This document shows, in pieces, positions 18,297 through 27,890 of a stretch of DNA of 64,000 nt. Below the pieces are notes generated by a model that was not told where the DNA came from, did not search any database, and saw only the letters and a program-made list of their open reading frames with translations. Numbering within the stretch: position 1 is the stretch's first letter; each line of letters begins with the position of its first letter. The DNA is from an uncultured Pelagibacteraceae bacterium (GTDB taxonomy: Bacteria; Pseudomonadota; Alphaproteobacteria; Pelagibacterales; Pelagibacteraceae). Made by a program: the position numbers and the translations under genes. Where the stretch lies: assembly GCA_902614905.1 (NCBI GenBank), contig CACMMN010000004.1, positions 1-64,000 of the forward strand, in the 5' to 3' direction.

Positions 18297-20081
18297 ATGA
18301 CTAAAATGACAACAGAAGAAGCTTTTATTAAAGTTCTTCAAATGCATGGAATTGAACACGCCTTCGGAATTATAGGTTCTGCTTTTATGCCTATTTCAGA
18401 TTTATTTCCAAAAGCTGGTATAACATTCTGGGATGTAGCTCATGAGACGAACGGCGGATTAATTGCTGATGGTTACACAAGAGCTACTGGAAAAATGTCG
18501 ATGGTGATAGCCCAAAATGGTCCGGGTATAACTGGATTAGTAACTCCGATTAAAACTGCATACTGGAATCACACACCCTTATTAGTGGTGACACCACAAG
18601 CAGCAAATAAAACTATGGGTCAAGGAGGTTTTCAAGAAGTTGAACAAATGAATTTATTTAAAGATATGGTTTGTTATCAAGAAGAAGTAAGAGACCCATC
18701 TAGAATGGCAGAAGTTCTTAATAGAGTTATTGAAAAAGCATTTAGAGGCTCTGCACCTGCGCAAATAAATGTTCCAAGAGATTATTGGACACAAGTTATA
18801 GACATTGAATTACCACCTATTGTTAGATTTGAAAGACAGGGCGGGGGAAAAGAAGCAATCGAGAACGCGGCAAAACTTTTATCAAAAGCTAAATTTCCAG
18901 TAATTTTGTCTGGAGCTGGAGTTGTTTTAGGTGGAGCAATTGATGAATGTAAAAAATTAGCTGAAAAATTGGACGCACCGGTTTGTAATGGTTATCAACA
19001 TAATGATAGTTTTCCAGGAAGCCACCCTTTAGCTGTAGGACCCTTAGGATACAATGGATCTAAAGCTGCTATGGAATTAATATCTAAAGCAGATGTAGTA
19101 CTAGCACTTGGCACTAGACTTAATCCTTTTTCAACATTACCAGGATATGGAATTGATTATTGGCCAAAAAAGGCAACAATAATTCAAGTAGATATGAATC
19201 CTGACAGAATTGGTCTTACTAAAAAAGTTTCAGTTGGAATTTGTGGAGATGCCAAACAAGTAGCTCAACAGATTTTAGATAAACTTTCTTCAGACGCAGG
19301 CAATACTGGCAGAGAAGAGAGAAAAAATTTAATACATAAAACTAAATCTGCGTGGTTACAAACTTTATCTGGTTTAGATCATGAGGAGGACGATCCTGGT
19401 ACAGTTTGGAACAAAGAAGCAAGGGAAAGAGATAAAGATAGAATGTCCCCAAGACAAGCATGGAGAGCAATTCAAGACGCTTTACCTCAAGACGCAATTA
19501 TCTCTAGCGATATAGGTAACAATTGCGCAATAGGAAATGCTTACCCAACTTTCGAAAAACCAAGAAAATATTTGGCACCTGGTTTATTCGGTCCTTGTGG
19601 ATATGGTTTTCCAGCCATACTAGGCGCAAAAATTGGCTGTCCTGATACTCCGGTGGTAGGATTTGCAGGTGATGGAGCTTTTGGAATTAGTATGAACGAA
19701 ATGAGCTCATGTGCAAGAGAAGAATGGCCAGCTATCACAATGGTAATTTTTAGAAATTATCAATGGGGTGCCGAAAAAAGAAATTCAATACTTTGGTTTG
19801 ATGATAATTTTGTTGGAACAGAACTTGATCCTGAATTAAGTTATGCAAAAGTTGCTAATGCTTGTGGATTAAAAGGAGTAACTTGTAAAACAATGGAAGA
19901 GACAACCAAAGCAATTAAACAATCTTGCGAAGATCAAAAAAAAGGTATTACAACTTTTATTGAAATAATTTTAAATCAAGAGCTTGGTGAACCTTTTAGA
20001 AGAGATGCTATGAAAAAACCTGTTAAAGTTGCAGGTATTAAAAAAGAGGATATGAAGAAACAACCCTCTTTAATTTCTTAA
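18297..20081 (+). CDS. xsc: Sulfoacetaldehyde acetyltransferase (ThDP-dependent)
   Basis: MTTEEAFIKVLQMHGIEHAFGIIGSAFMPISDLFPKAGITFWDVAHE, TMGQGGFQEVEQMNLFKDM, VGFAGDGAFGISMNEMSSC, WGAEKRNSILWFDDNFVGTEL. ATG at 18297 preferred over TTG 18285. Confidence 0.93.
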   Translation: MTKMTTEEAFIKVLQMHGIEHAFGIIGSAFMPISDLFPKAGITFWDVAHETNGGLIADGYTRATGKMSMVIAQNGPGITGLVTPIKTAYWNHTPLLVVTPQAANKTMGQGGFQEVEQMNLFKDMVCYQEEVRDPSRMAEVLNRVIEKAFRGSAPAQINVPRDYWTQVIDIELPPIVRFERQGGGKEAIENAAKLLSKAKFPVILSGAGVVLGGAIDECKKLAEKLDAPVCNGYQHNDSFPGSHPLAVGPLGYNGSKAAMELISKADVVLALGTRLNPFSTLPGYGIDYWPKKATIIQVDMNPDRIGLTKKVSVGICGDAKQVAQQILDKLSSDAGNTGREERKNLIHKTKSAWLQTLSGLDHEEDDPGTVWNKEARERDKDRMSPRQAWRAIQDALPQDAIISSDIGNNCAIGNAYPTFEKPRKYLAPGLFGPCGYGFPAILGAKIGCPDTPVVGFAGDGAFGISMNEMSSCAREEWPAITMVIFRNYQWGAEKRNSILWFDDNFVGTELDPELSYAKVANACGLKGVTCKTMEETTKAIKQSCEDQKKGITTFIEIILNQELGEPFRRDAMKKPVKVAGIKKEDMKKQPSLIS

Positions 20082-20093
20082 TTTAAACAATTT

Positions 20094-20870
20094 TCATCTT
20101 ATAACTGCTTTAACAGAGCCTAGTTTATCAACTTTACCAGTATAAAGACCCTTACCTTTAATTGGAACTACACCAACCGAAGAACCAGTAAAAACCCAAA
20201 AATCTTTATTTAAATTTATTTTATCTTTTTTAACTTTATTCAAAACAAATCTCAAAGAGTTTAATGGGTTTATATAAACTGTATTAGTGTTACCACTTAC
20301 GCTTTGATTAATTTTTTTATTTGAAATATTAGTTTTCAAATTCCCAATGTTTATTCTTTTATATTTCTTTTTAGCACCTATTAAAAATTTTACATTTGCA
20401 CCAAAATCACTACATAAGTCACCAAAAGAAGTAATTCCTTTTTTTCTTTGTCTATAACCAACCACCTCAATACATGGCGCCATGTGAGAAATATATTTCG
20501 ATATGTTTTTCATGGTAATTACACCTTTAGATAAAAAAAAGGATTTTTTAACTTTATAACAAACTTCAAGCTCTATACCTAAAGTTGCTTTATTTATTTT
20601 AACACTTTTACCACTACTTAAAAAATTTCTTTTATAAACTGTTGCGTAAAAAGGCTCCTTTTCTTTTAACTTTTTAATTAAAGGAATACCTGTGCCAGCA
20701 GCTTTAAAACCAATTACAGGCAATTTAATTTTGCTTTCACAAAGTTTTCTCAATTTTTGTGCTTCTTTTATTTTTTTTGTATATTTATTAGGGATTGCTT
20801 TTATTAGTTTATTTTTCAAAAACGCAGTTACAAGTTTATTTGAGATTTTTTCTAAATTATTTTGTTTCAT
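20094..20870 (-). CDS. 2-keto-4-pentenoate hydratase / FAH-superfamily hydratase-like protein
   Basis: MhpD-like pattern: IGFKAAGTG.., LGIELEVCYKV, FGDLCSDFGANVKFLIGAKK, WVFTGSSVGVVPIKGKGLYTGKVDKLGSVKAVI. Confidence 0.65.
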   Translation of the reverse strand: MKQNNLEKISNKLVTAFLKNKLIKAIPNKYTKKIKEAQKLRKLCESKIKLPVIGFKAAGTGIPLIKKLKEKEPFYATVYKRNFLSSGKSVKINKATLGIELEVCYKVKKSFFLSKGVITMKNISKYISHMAPCIEVVGYRQRKKGITSFGDLCSDFGANVKFLIGAKKKYKRINIGNLKTNISNKKINQSVSGNTNTVYINPLNSLRFVLNKVKKDKINLNKDFWVFTGSSVGVVPIKGKGLYTGKVDKLGSVKAVIR

Positions 20871-21679
20871 AATTTTATATCTATAATTGTTGAGGGATCT
20901 AACTTAATCCCAAACCAATTTAGCCTAATGTCTAAATGAGGTCCAGTTGATCTTCCGCTAGAACCTACAGTACCGATTATATCACCTTGTTTTACAATAT
21001 CACCTTCTTCTACAAATATTTTATCCATGTGCATATATAATGTAGAAATTCCATGTCCGTGATCAAAAATAAGCGTTGCCCCAGTGTAATATAAATCATT
21101 TTCAGCAAGTGTGACTACTCCATTAGCCATCGCTTTTATTGGAGTTCCAAGTTTACCTGCAAAATCTATTCCATAGTGTGGAGATCTAGGTTTACCGTTA
21201 AGAATCCTTTGACTACCATAAATTCCTGTTATTATTGCATCATCTAAGGGAGCAATAAATTTATTTTTGAAAAATTTCAAATTTGAATTTATTTCTCTAG
21301 CTCTAACAATTAATTTATTTTCTTTTTTAATCCTTGCATAAACTTCTTTAGGAGGTGTGACTTTCTTAGGCTCAAGACCATCAATTCTTTGAATTTTGTA
21401 TTCTCTTTTAATTACCTTTTTAACTATTTTAGTCTTATTACCATTAAATGTTTTGAGGATCACTACATCATTTTTTCTATCTCTATCAAGTCCAAAAACA
21501 AAATCACCATCTTCAGTAACTTTTATTTCTTTATCATCAATTTTAATTTTGGCTCCAGGATCTGTTTTTCCTAAAATAAAGTGACCTTGAATAAATTTAC
21601 CATTGAATTCAATTGATTTTGCTTCAAATGAAAAAATGAAAATAAATAATAAAATATATTTTATTATTTTGCTGTCCAT
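20867..21679 (-). CDS. M23 family metallopeptidase (secreted)
   Basis: Signal peptide; SPHYGIDFAGKLGTPIKAMANGVVTLAENDLYYTGATLIFDHGHGISTLYMHMDK...GSSGRSTGPHLDIRLNW: M23/LytM zinc motifs. Confidence 0.9.
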   Translation of the reverse strand: MDSKIIKYILLFIFIFSFEAKSIEFNGKFIQGHFILGKTDPGAKIKIDDKEIKVTEDGDFVFGLDRDRKNDVVILKTFNGNKTKIVKKVIKREYKIQRIDGLEPKKVTPPKEVYARIKKENKLIVRAREINSNLKFFKNKFIAPLDDAIITGIYGSQRILNGKPRSPHYGIDFAGKLGTPIKAMANGVVTLAENDLYYTGATLIFDHGHGISTLYMHMDKIFVEEGDIVKQGDIIGTVGSSGRSTGPHLDIRLNWFGIKLDPSTIIDIKL

Positions 21680-22434
21680 CCACCGTCTACCAATAAAGAT
21701 GTGCCAGTAATCATTGATGCTTGATCTGAGGCTAAAAAAACAACAGCACTTGCAATATCTGACAGTTCTGCAAACTTTCCTAGTGGAATATTACCAAGAA
21801 CTTCTTTCATAAATTTTTTGTCTTTTAAAAATTTTTTAGTCATTGGAGTTACAACAAAAGTTGGGCATATAGTATTTACTCTTATATTGTATTTAGCTAA
21901 ATCTATTGACATACCTTTAGTTAATCCCTCTAAACCAAATTTATTCATATTATAAACACTTCTAATTGGCCCACCCACATGCCCCATTTGTGAAGACATA
22001 TTAATTATAACTCCCCCAGTTTTTTTTCTTGTTTTTAATTCAATCATCTTTAATGCGCTTAGCTGAGCTATATTAAATGAAGCTATAGTGTTAACTTTTA
22101 CCAAATACTCCATATTACTTTTTTTAACTTTAGTAAAATGTTCTGGAATATTTGTTCCTGCATTATTGACAACAACATCTATTCTTTTTTGAGAATTTAT
22201 AACTTTTTTAACTTGTTCATATTTTGTAACATCACATACAAAATATTTACAATTTACTCTAAATTTTTTAATAATTTTTGACACTTCTTTTAAATCTTTT
22301 TCAGTCCTGCTAATTATTATTAGATTTGTTCCGGCTTCAGCTAAAGCAATTGCGCAGGCTCTCCCCAAACCTTTACCGGCGCCTGTAACAAGAGCTGTTT
22401 TGTTTTTTAAGTTATATTTTTTTAGGTACATCAA
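21664..22434 (-). CDS. SDR family oxidoreductase
   Basis: ALVTGAGKGLGRACAIALAEAG, NNAG, INMSSQMGHVGGPIRSVYNMNKFGLEGLTKG, GTSLLVDGGWTAK. Confidence 0.9.
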   Translation of the reverse strand: MMYLKKYNLKNKTALVTGAGKGLGRACAIALAEAGTNLIIISRTEKDLKEVSKIIKKFRVNCKYFVCDVTKYEQVKKVINSQKRIDVVVNNAGTNIPEHFTKVKKSNMEYLVKVNTIASFNIAQLSALKMIELKTRKKTGGVIINMSSQMGHVGGPIRSVYNMNKFGLEGLTKGMSIDLAKYNIRVNTICPTFVVTPMTKKFLKDKKFMKEVLGNIPLGKFAELSDIASAVVFLASDQASMITGTSLLVDGGWTAK

Positions 22435-23012
22435 ATAATTAAAATTTTAAGGTCAGTATAAATCAAATCTATTGCAACTACCAGTATTGCTAATAAACCA
22501 ACCCAACCAATCCATTTATACTTTTTTATCCATCCAGATATTAAAGTAGCAGCAGTTGCCATTAAAACTATTGATAAGACTAAACCAAAAACCAAAAGTC
22601 CGTAGTGATCTTTTGCTGCCCCAGCTACACCAAGCACGTTATCTAAACTCATCGTAAAATCTGCAATTAATACAGTTGATATAGCTTTTATAAAACTAGA
22701 CTTATCTATTTTTATCTTACTATTTGGTTCACTATTAGAATTTTTTAGAATATCTTTATAAAGTTTATAGCAAATATATAATAACGCTAAACCACCAATC
22801 AATCTTAGACCAGTTATTTGTAACAAGTATGCAGTTAAAAGAGTTAGTATTATTCTTAATACAACAGCTCCACCAATTCCCCAAAAAATAATTTTTTTTC
22901 TCTCCGCGGCTGGAAATTGAGATGCAACCATACCAATTATTATTGCATTATCACCCGCTAAAACTAAATCGATAAAAACTATTTGTGTAAAAATTATTAT
23001 TTCTTCATTCAT
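22431..23012 (-). CDS. TerC family membrane protein
   Basis: [16 protein letters not shown] and [20 protein letters not shown]: paired acidic TM motifs of TerC/YjbE family. Confidence 0.88.
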   Translation of the reverse strand: MNEEIIIFTQIVFIDLVLAGDNAIIIGMVASQFPAAERKKIIFWGIGGAVVLRIILTLLTAYLLQITGLRLIGGLALLYICYKLYKDILKNSNSEPNSKIKIDKSSFIKAISTVLIADFTMSLDNVLGVAGAAKDHYGLLVFGLVLSIVLMATAATLISGWIKKYKWIGWVGLLAILVVAIDLIYTDLKILII

Positions 23013-24634
23013 TGCAGATTGTCTTCTAATATCATGTCAGATGCTTTTTCTGCAATCATTATAGTTGGTGCGTTTGTATTTCCTGATGTAATATTAGGCA
23101 TAATTGATGCATCAACTACTCTTAAATTTTCAACTCCATGAACTTTAAGTCTGTCGTTTACAACTGAATTCTCATCTTGACCCATTTTGCAAGTGCCAAC
23201 AGGATGAAAAATTGTTTGTGCATAGTCACTACCAGCTTTAACTAGCTCCTCGTCATCTTTAATGTGAGCACCAGGACGGTATTCCTCTGGTTCATATTTT
23301 TTAAAAGTTTCAGTATCTAGCATTATTTTTCTTACAAGCTTTAATCCTTGTGCAGCAACATACCTATCATCATCAGTTGATAAATAATTCATCTTAATCT
23401 TTGGATTATCTTTAATATTTTTACTTACAATGTTAATTTCTCCTCTACTTGTTGGTCTAATATTAGCAACTGTTGGTGTAATTCCGTCAAAATCATGGAG
23501 TTTAGTTGCTCCTAAAATATCTGTACTAATGGGCTGTACATGGAATTGTAGATTTGGAGTTTCTCTAGAACTATCACTTTTAGCAAAACCACACACCTGA
23601 CTTGCCCCCATAGTCATTGGTCCACTTTGATTAAAAATATATTCTAATCCAATTAAAAATTTTCCAAAAAGACTATTAATTTTCTTATTCAACGATTTTA
23701 AATTTTTAACTTTATATACCGGTCTAAACATTAAGTGGTCTTGTAAATTTTTACCAACTCCTTTAAGATTTTTTATTAAATCTATCCCAATTTTACTTAA
23801 TTTATCACCATCGCCAATTCCTGAGACTTGTAAGATATGAGGCGATCCAATTGAGCCCGCACATAATATAACCTCTTTATTGGCAGAAATTTTACTCAAA
23901 TTTTCTCCAAGAAAGTATTCAATACCTGAAGCTTTTTTACCTTCAAAATTAATTTTTTGAACATGAGCACTAGTTATTATCTTTAAATTCGATCTTTTTT
24001 TTGCAGGATTTAAGTAACCTTTTGCTGCACTATATCTTAATTTCAAACCTAATTTATTAAAAGTTGTAGTAAATTGAAAAAAACCAACACCAAAATTATC
24101 ACCTGTATTAAAATCATTTACCTTAGGAATCCCTTTCTCTTCTGCTGCGTTTATAAATTCATCAAGCATTTTTAATTTAATTTTTTTATTTGCAACCATG
24201 ATTGGACCTTCATCACTATGAAATTTGCCTTTGCCTAGCTCATTGTTTTCTGATTTTATAAAGTACGGTAATACATCATCCCATCCCCAACCTTTGTTAC
24301 CTTGCTGACGCCAATTATCGTAATCATTACTTTGACCCCTTATCCACAACAAGCCATTTATTGATGAACTGCCTCCTAATGTTTTGCCTCTAGGATATCT
24401 GATTGACCTGTTATTCATCGTCTCATCTTTTTCTGTACGAAAACACCAATCTACTTTTGGATTATGCATTGTCTTATAATAACCAACGGGTATATGTATC
24501 CATGGATAATTATCTTTTCCACCAGCCTCTAATAGTAAAACTTTATTTTTAGGATTTTCTGATAATCGATTAGCTAAAACACAACCAGCTGAGCCTGCTC
24601 CAATAATAATGTAATCAAAATTTTCCATAATCAC
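23009..24634 (-). CDS. GMC family oxidoreductase (choline dehydrogenase-like)
   Basis: [102 protein letters not shown]. Confidence 0.92.
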   Translation of the reverse strand: MIMENFDYIIIGAGSAGCVLANRLSENPKNKVLLLEAGGKDNYPWIHIPVGYYKTMHNPKVDWCFRTEKDETMNNRSIRYPRGKTLGGSSSINGLLWIRGQSNDYDNWRQQGNKGWGWDDVLPYFIKSENNELGKGKFHSDEGPIMVANKKIKLKMLDEFINAAEEKGIPKVNDFNTGDNFGVGFFQFTTTFNKLGLKLRYSAAKGYLNPAKKRSNLKIITSAHVQKINFEGKKASGIEYFLGENLSKISANKEVILCAGSIGSPHILQVSGIGDGDKLSKIGIDLIKNLKGVGKNLQDHLMFRPVYKVKNLKSLNKKINSLFGKFLIGLEYIFNQSGPMTMGASQVCGFAKSDSSRETPNLQFHVQPISTDILGATKLHDFDGITPTVANIRPTSRGEINIVSKNIKDNPKIKMNYLSTDDDRYVAAQGLKLVRKIMLDTETFKKYEPEEYRPGAHIKDDEELVKAGSDYAQTIFHPVGTCKMGQDENSVVNDRLKVHGVENLRVVDASIMPNITSGNTNAPTIMIAEKASDMILEDNLQ

Positions 24635-24693
24635 TTTGGGTTTATTTTTATACTGAATCTCTCATTTTTACTAGGTTTATTGAGATATTTGGT

Positions 24694-24711
24694 TCTTGTA
24701 TCGTTACAAGA
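24694..24711. promoter_or_regulatory. Inverted repeat in the divergent GMC/dctP intergenic region
   Basis: TCTTGTA-TCGT-TACAAGA, perfect 7-bp arms with 4-nt centre, between the divergently oriented genes. Candidate operator. Confidence 0.35.
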
Positions 24712-24758
24712 TTTTTGTCAGAATTAGTTTTTTAAAAATAACTTAAGAGAGGGAAATT

Positions 24759-25850
24759 ATGAAAAAAATTATTTCAATCTTGTTTACCGCTTTTTTAGTT
24801 TTTGGTTTTGTATCAAACGCTAGCGCTAAAACATTGAAATGTCAGACCGTTCTTAATACTAAAGCAGATGAAGTAAAAATGCTTAAAGACTTCACTGATA
24901 CTGTAACAGCTTTAACTGATGGATCTTTAAAATTTGAAATTTTACCAGCAGGAGCAGTTGTTGGAGTTAAAGAAACTTTAGATGCGGTTGACAAAGGTTT
25001 AATTGACTGTGGATTTGCTTGGACACACTATTGGTCAGGTGATCACCCAGCAGCTATGTTATTTGGTTCACCTGTAGCAGGTGGTGGAGTAGGTATAGAT
25101 AACTTAGCATTTCTATCATGGTTCCAATACGGTGGTGGTAAAGAGCTTTACGACCAATTATGGAAAGAAATGGGAAGAGACATAAAAGGATTTATGCTTC
25201 AACCAGTTGGACCAGAAGCTTTAGGTTGGTTTCCAAAACCAATTAAAGATATGGCTGACTTTAGAAAATATAAATTCAGAACTCCTCCAGGAATCCCAGG
25301 ACAAACTTACAAAGACATTGGTATAGCATCTGTTGCTATGGGTGGTGGTGATATTTTACCAGCACTTGAAGCAGGTACTATTGATGCAGCTGAGTGGTGT
25401 TGTCCAAAACCAGATTTAACGTTTGGTTTTCAAAAAGTCTTAAAACATTACTACTTACAAGGATTACACCAAGTTGTAGTTAATGCTGACTTTTACATAA
25501 CTGGAAAAACTTATAATGCGATGACAGCTCACGAGAAAAAATCTCTTGAAGTTGCTGCTAATGCATCACTAGCAAAATCTTTAAGCTACAGAATTTACGA
25601 AAACGGTAAAGCTTTACAAGAGCTTACTACTAAACATGGGGTTAAATTAGAAGACACTCCATCTGATTATTTCGTAGAATATATGGCTGCAGCAAAAGCT
25701 ACTTTAAATAAAAATGCTGAGAAAAACGCATTTTTCAAAAAAGTATATGACTCTATGAAAGAGTTTGCTGATGTTGCTGTTCCTTTCTGGAGCGGTGCTC
25801 AAATGTCTAATGCTAAGCTTGGAATGGCTCACGCAGCGACATTAAAGTAA
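24759..25850 (+). CDS. dctP: TRAP transporter substrate-binding protein (DctP/TakP-like)
   Basis: Signal peptide MKKIISILFTAFLVFGFVSNASA; GTIDAAEWCCPKPDLTFGFQKVLKHYYLQGLHQ; followed by DctQ/DctM. SD AGAGGG upstream. Confidence 0.9.
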   Translation: MKKIISILFTAFLVFGFVSNASAKTLKCQTVLNTKADEVKMLKDFTDTVTALTDGSLKFEILPAGAVVGVKETLDAVDKGLIDCGFAWTHYWSGDHPAAMLFGSPVAGGGVGIDNLAFLSWFQYGGGKELYDQLWKEMGRDIKGFMLQPVGPEALGWFPKPIKDMADFRKYKFRTPPGIPGQTYKDIGIASVAMGGGDILPALEAGTIDAAEWCCPKPDLTFGFQKVLKHYYLQGLHQVVVNADFYITGKTYNAMTAHEKKSLEVAANASLAKSLSYRIYENGKALQELTTKHGVKLEDTPSDYFVEYMAAAKATLNKNAEKNAFFKKVYDSMKEFADVAVPFWSGAQMSNAKLGMAHAATLK

Positions 25851-25877
25851 AAAAGTAATAACTTTTAAATTTAATTA

Positions 25878-25905
25878 AGAGCGGACTTTACAGTCCGCTC
25901 TTTTT
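25878..25905 (+). terminator. Rho-independent terminator/attenuator between dctP and dctQ
   Basis: AGAGCGGACT-TTAC-AGTCCGCTCT, perfect 10-bp stem with 4-nt loop, followed by a T-run. Confidence 0.88.
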
Positions 25906-25920
25906 GTTTAAAATTCCTTT

Positions 25921-26535
25921 ATGTCAGACAAACAATCAAACTTTGATATATCAGATGAAATGATTGCTGAGAGGCGAGGGACCTCTAATAAAATGCCTGA
26001 AGATATGCCATCATGGATGGCAAACACCATATTAAGAGTAGATAAATTTAGTAAAATCGTTGGAAATATAGTTTGTTGGATTTTAATTCCATTAATTTTT
26101 GCAATGACTTATGAGGTTATTGCTCGAAAATTATTTTTAGCTCCTACAATTTGGGCATACGATATAAGTAGATTTCTTTATGGTGCATTATTTATGTTGG
26201 GTGCAGCTTATGCTCTATCAAAAGGAGTTCATATAAGAGCAGATTTTTTATATAGAAATTTTAAAACTAAGACACAGGGTTTAATAGATTTTTGGTTATA
26301 TATTTTATTTTATTTTCCAGGACTTCTTGTTTTTTTATACATGACAATCGGTTTTGTTGAAGAGTCTATTAGAAGAGGTGAAAGAGGCATGGATACTACT
26401 TGGATGCCTTTTATGTGGCCAATTAAAACATGTTTATTGGTTGGAATAATCTTTTTATTAATTCAAGGTGTATCAGAATTATTAAAAAGTTATTGGGCAA
26501 GCAAAAAAGGTGAATGGCCAGGGGACAATAAATGA
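25921..26535 (+). CDS. dctQ: TRAP transporter small permease subunit DctQ
   Basis: 4-TM protein; FAMTYEVIARKLFLAPTIWAYDISRFLYGALFMLGAAYALSKGVHIRADFLY. Confidence 0.9.
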   Translation: MSDKQSNFDISDEMIAERRGTSNKMPEDMPSWMANTILRVDKFSKIVGNIVCWILIPLIFAMTYEVIARKLFLAPTIWAYDISRFLYGALFMLGAAYALSKGVHIRADFLYRNFKTKTQGLIDFWLYILFYFPGLLVFLYMTIGFVEESIRRGERGMDTTWMPFMWPIKTCLLVGIIFLLIQGVSELLKSYWASKKGEWPGDNK

Positions 26536-27866
26536 TCGCAGAGTTAATTGATCCAGCAATATTAGGTTTTATTTTAGTTGGTGTAATGTTATTTGCAATA
26601 TTTGTTGGTTTTCCTATTTCATTTACATTAATTTTTTTAGGATTTGTTTTCGGATATTTAGGATTTGGAAAATTAGTTTTTTATTTAATGACGCTACAAT
26701 TTTCCATGGTAATGACTGAGCAAACCCTAGCAGCAGTTCCACTATTTGTATTTATGGGTATAATGATGGAACAAGCTGGTTTAATGGAAAGATTATTTTC
26801 TGCTTTTCAACTAATGCTGGCTAAAGTTCGAGGCTCTTTATATTACGCTGTTTTATTTGTCTCAGTTATATTCGCAGCTGCAACAGGAATTGTTGGTGCT
26901 TCGGTTACAATTTTAGGAATTATGGCTGCAAAATCAATGAACCGTTCAAGTTACGATGTGAGACTTGCGGCTGGAACCATAACTGCTGGCGGAACATTAG
27001 GAATATTAATCCCACCAAGTATAATGTTAGTTGTAATGGGTCCTATTATGGAGATTCCTGTTATTGACTTATTTGCGGCTGCAATTTTCCCTGGAATTTT
27101 ATTAGCAACATTGTACGCGGCTTATACAACAATAAGATGCATGATGAACCCAAATCTTGGGCCACCATTACCAGAAGATATGAGGGCTACAAGTATGAAA
27201 AAAGTTTGGATTGAATTTTTTTTAGGTTTAGTACCTCCAGCAGCTTTAGTGTTTGCAGCACTTGGAAGTATTCTGTTAGGATTTGCCACTCCAACTGAAG
27301 CTGCAGGATGCGGTGCAATGGGTGCATTATTATTGTCTTTAGCTTATAAAAAATTGACATTACCAAAATTACAAGAAGCATTAGTAAAAACATTGGAAAT
27401 TACTGCACTTATAATGGTTTTAGTTGCGGCATCAAACTTTTTTGGTGCAGTATTTGCAAGACTAGGTACACCAACTTTATTAACAGAATTTTTATTAGGA
27501 TTAGAAATGAACAAATATCTAATCCTTGCAATGATAATGGTTATGATCTTTCTATTAGGTTGGCCTCTTGAATGGGTACCAATAGTAATGATTATAATTC
27601 CGATAATTTTACCTTTAGTTGAAGCTTTAGGATTTAATTTAACCTGGTTTGCAATATTAGTTGCCGTAAATTTACAAACCGCCTGGCTATCACCTCCTGT
27701 AGCATTATCAGCTTATTTTTTAAAAGGAGTCGTACCAGAATGGGATTTAAAGGATATTTATCTAGGAATGATGCAATTTATGGTACTCCAAATAATTGGT
27801 CTTATTATTATTATTATATTTCCTAAAATAGTCCTTTGGCTGCCATCTGTCTTGTATGGACAGTAA
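26532..27866 (+). CDS. dctM: TRAP transporter large permease subunit DctM
   Basis: LAAVPLFVFMGIMMEQAGLMERLF, GTITAGGTLGILIPPSIMLVVMG, GFATPTEAAGCGAMGALLL, LGWPLEWVPIVMIIIPIILPL. Confidence 0.93.
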   Translation: MIAELIDPAILGFILVGVMLFAIFVGFPISFTLIFLGFVFGYLGFGKLVFYLMTLQFSMVMTEQTLAAVPLFVFMGIMMEQAGLMERLFSAFQLMLAKVRGSLYYAVLFVSVIFAAATGIVGASVTILGIMAAKSMNRSSYDVRLAAGTITAGGTLGILIPPSIMLVVMGPIMEIPVIDLFAAAIFPGILLATLYAAYTTIRCMMNPNLGPPLPEDMRATSMKKVWIEFFLGLVPPAALVFAALGSILLGFATPTEAAGCGAMGALLLSLAYKKLTLPKLQEALVKTLEITALIMVLVAASNFFGAVFARLGTPTLLTEFLLGLEMNKYLILAMIMVMIFLLGWPLEWVPIVMIIIPIILPLVEALGFNLTWFAILVAVNLQTAWLSPPVALSAYFLKGVVPEWDLKDIYLGMMQFMVLQIIGLIIIIIFPKIVLWLPSVLYGQ

Positions 27867-27890
27867 TTTATATATGATTATTATGGAATA

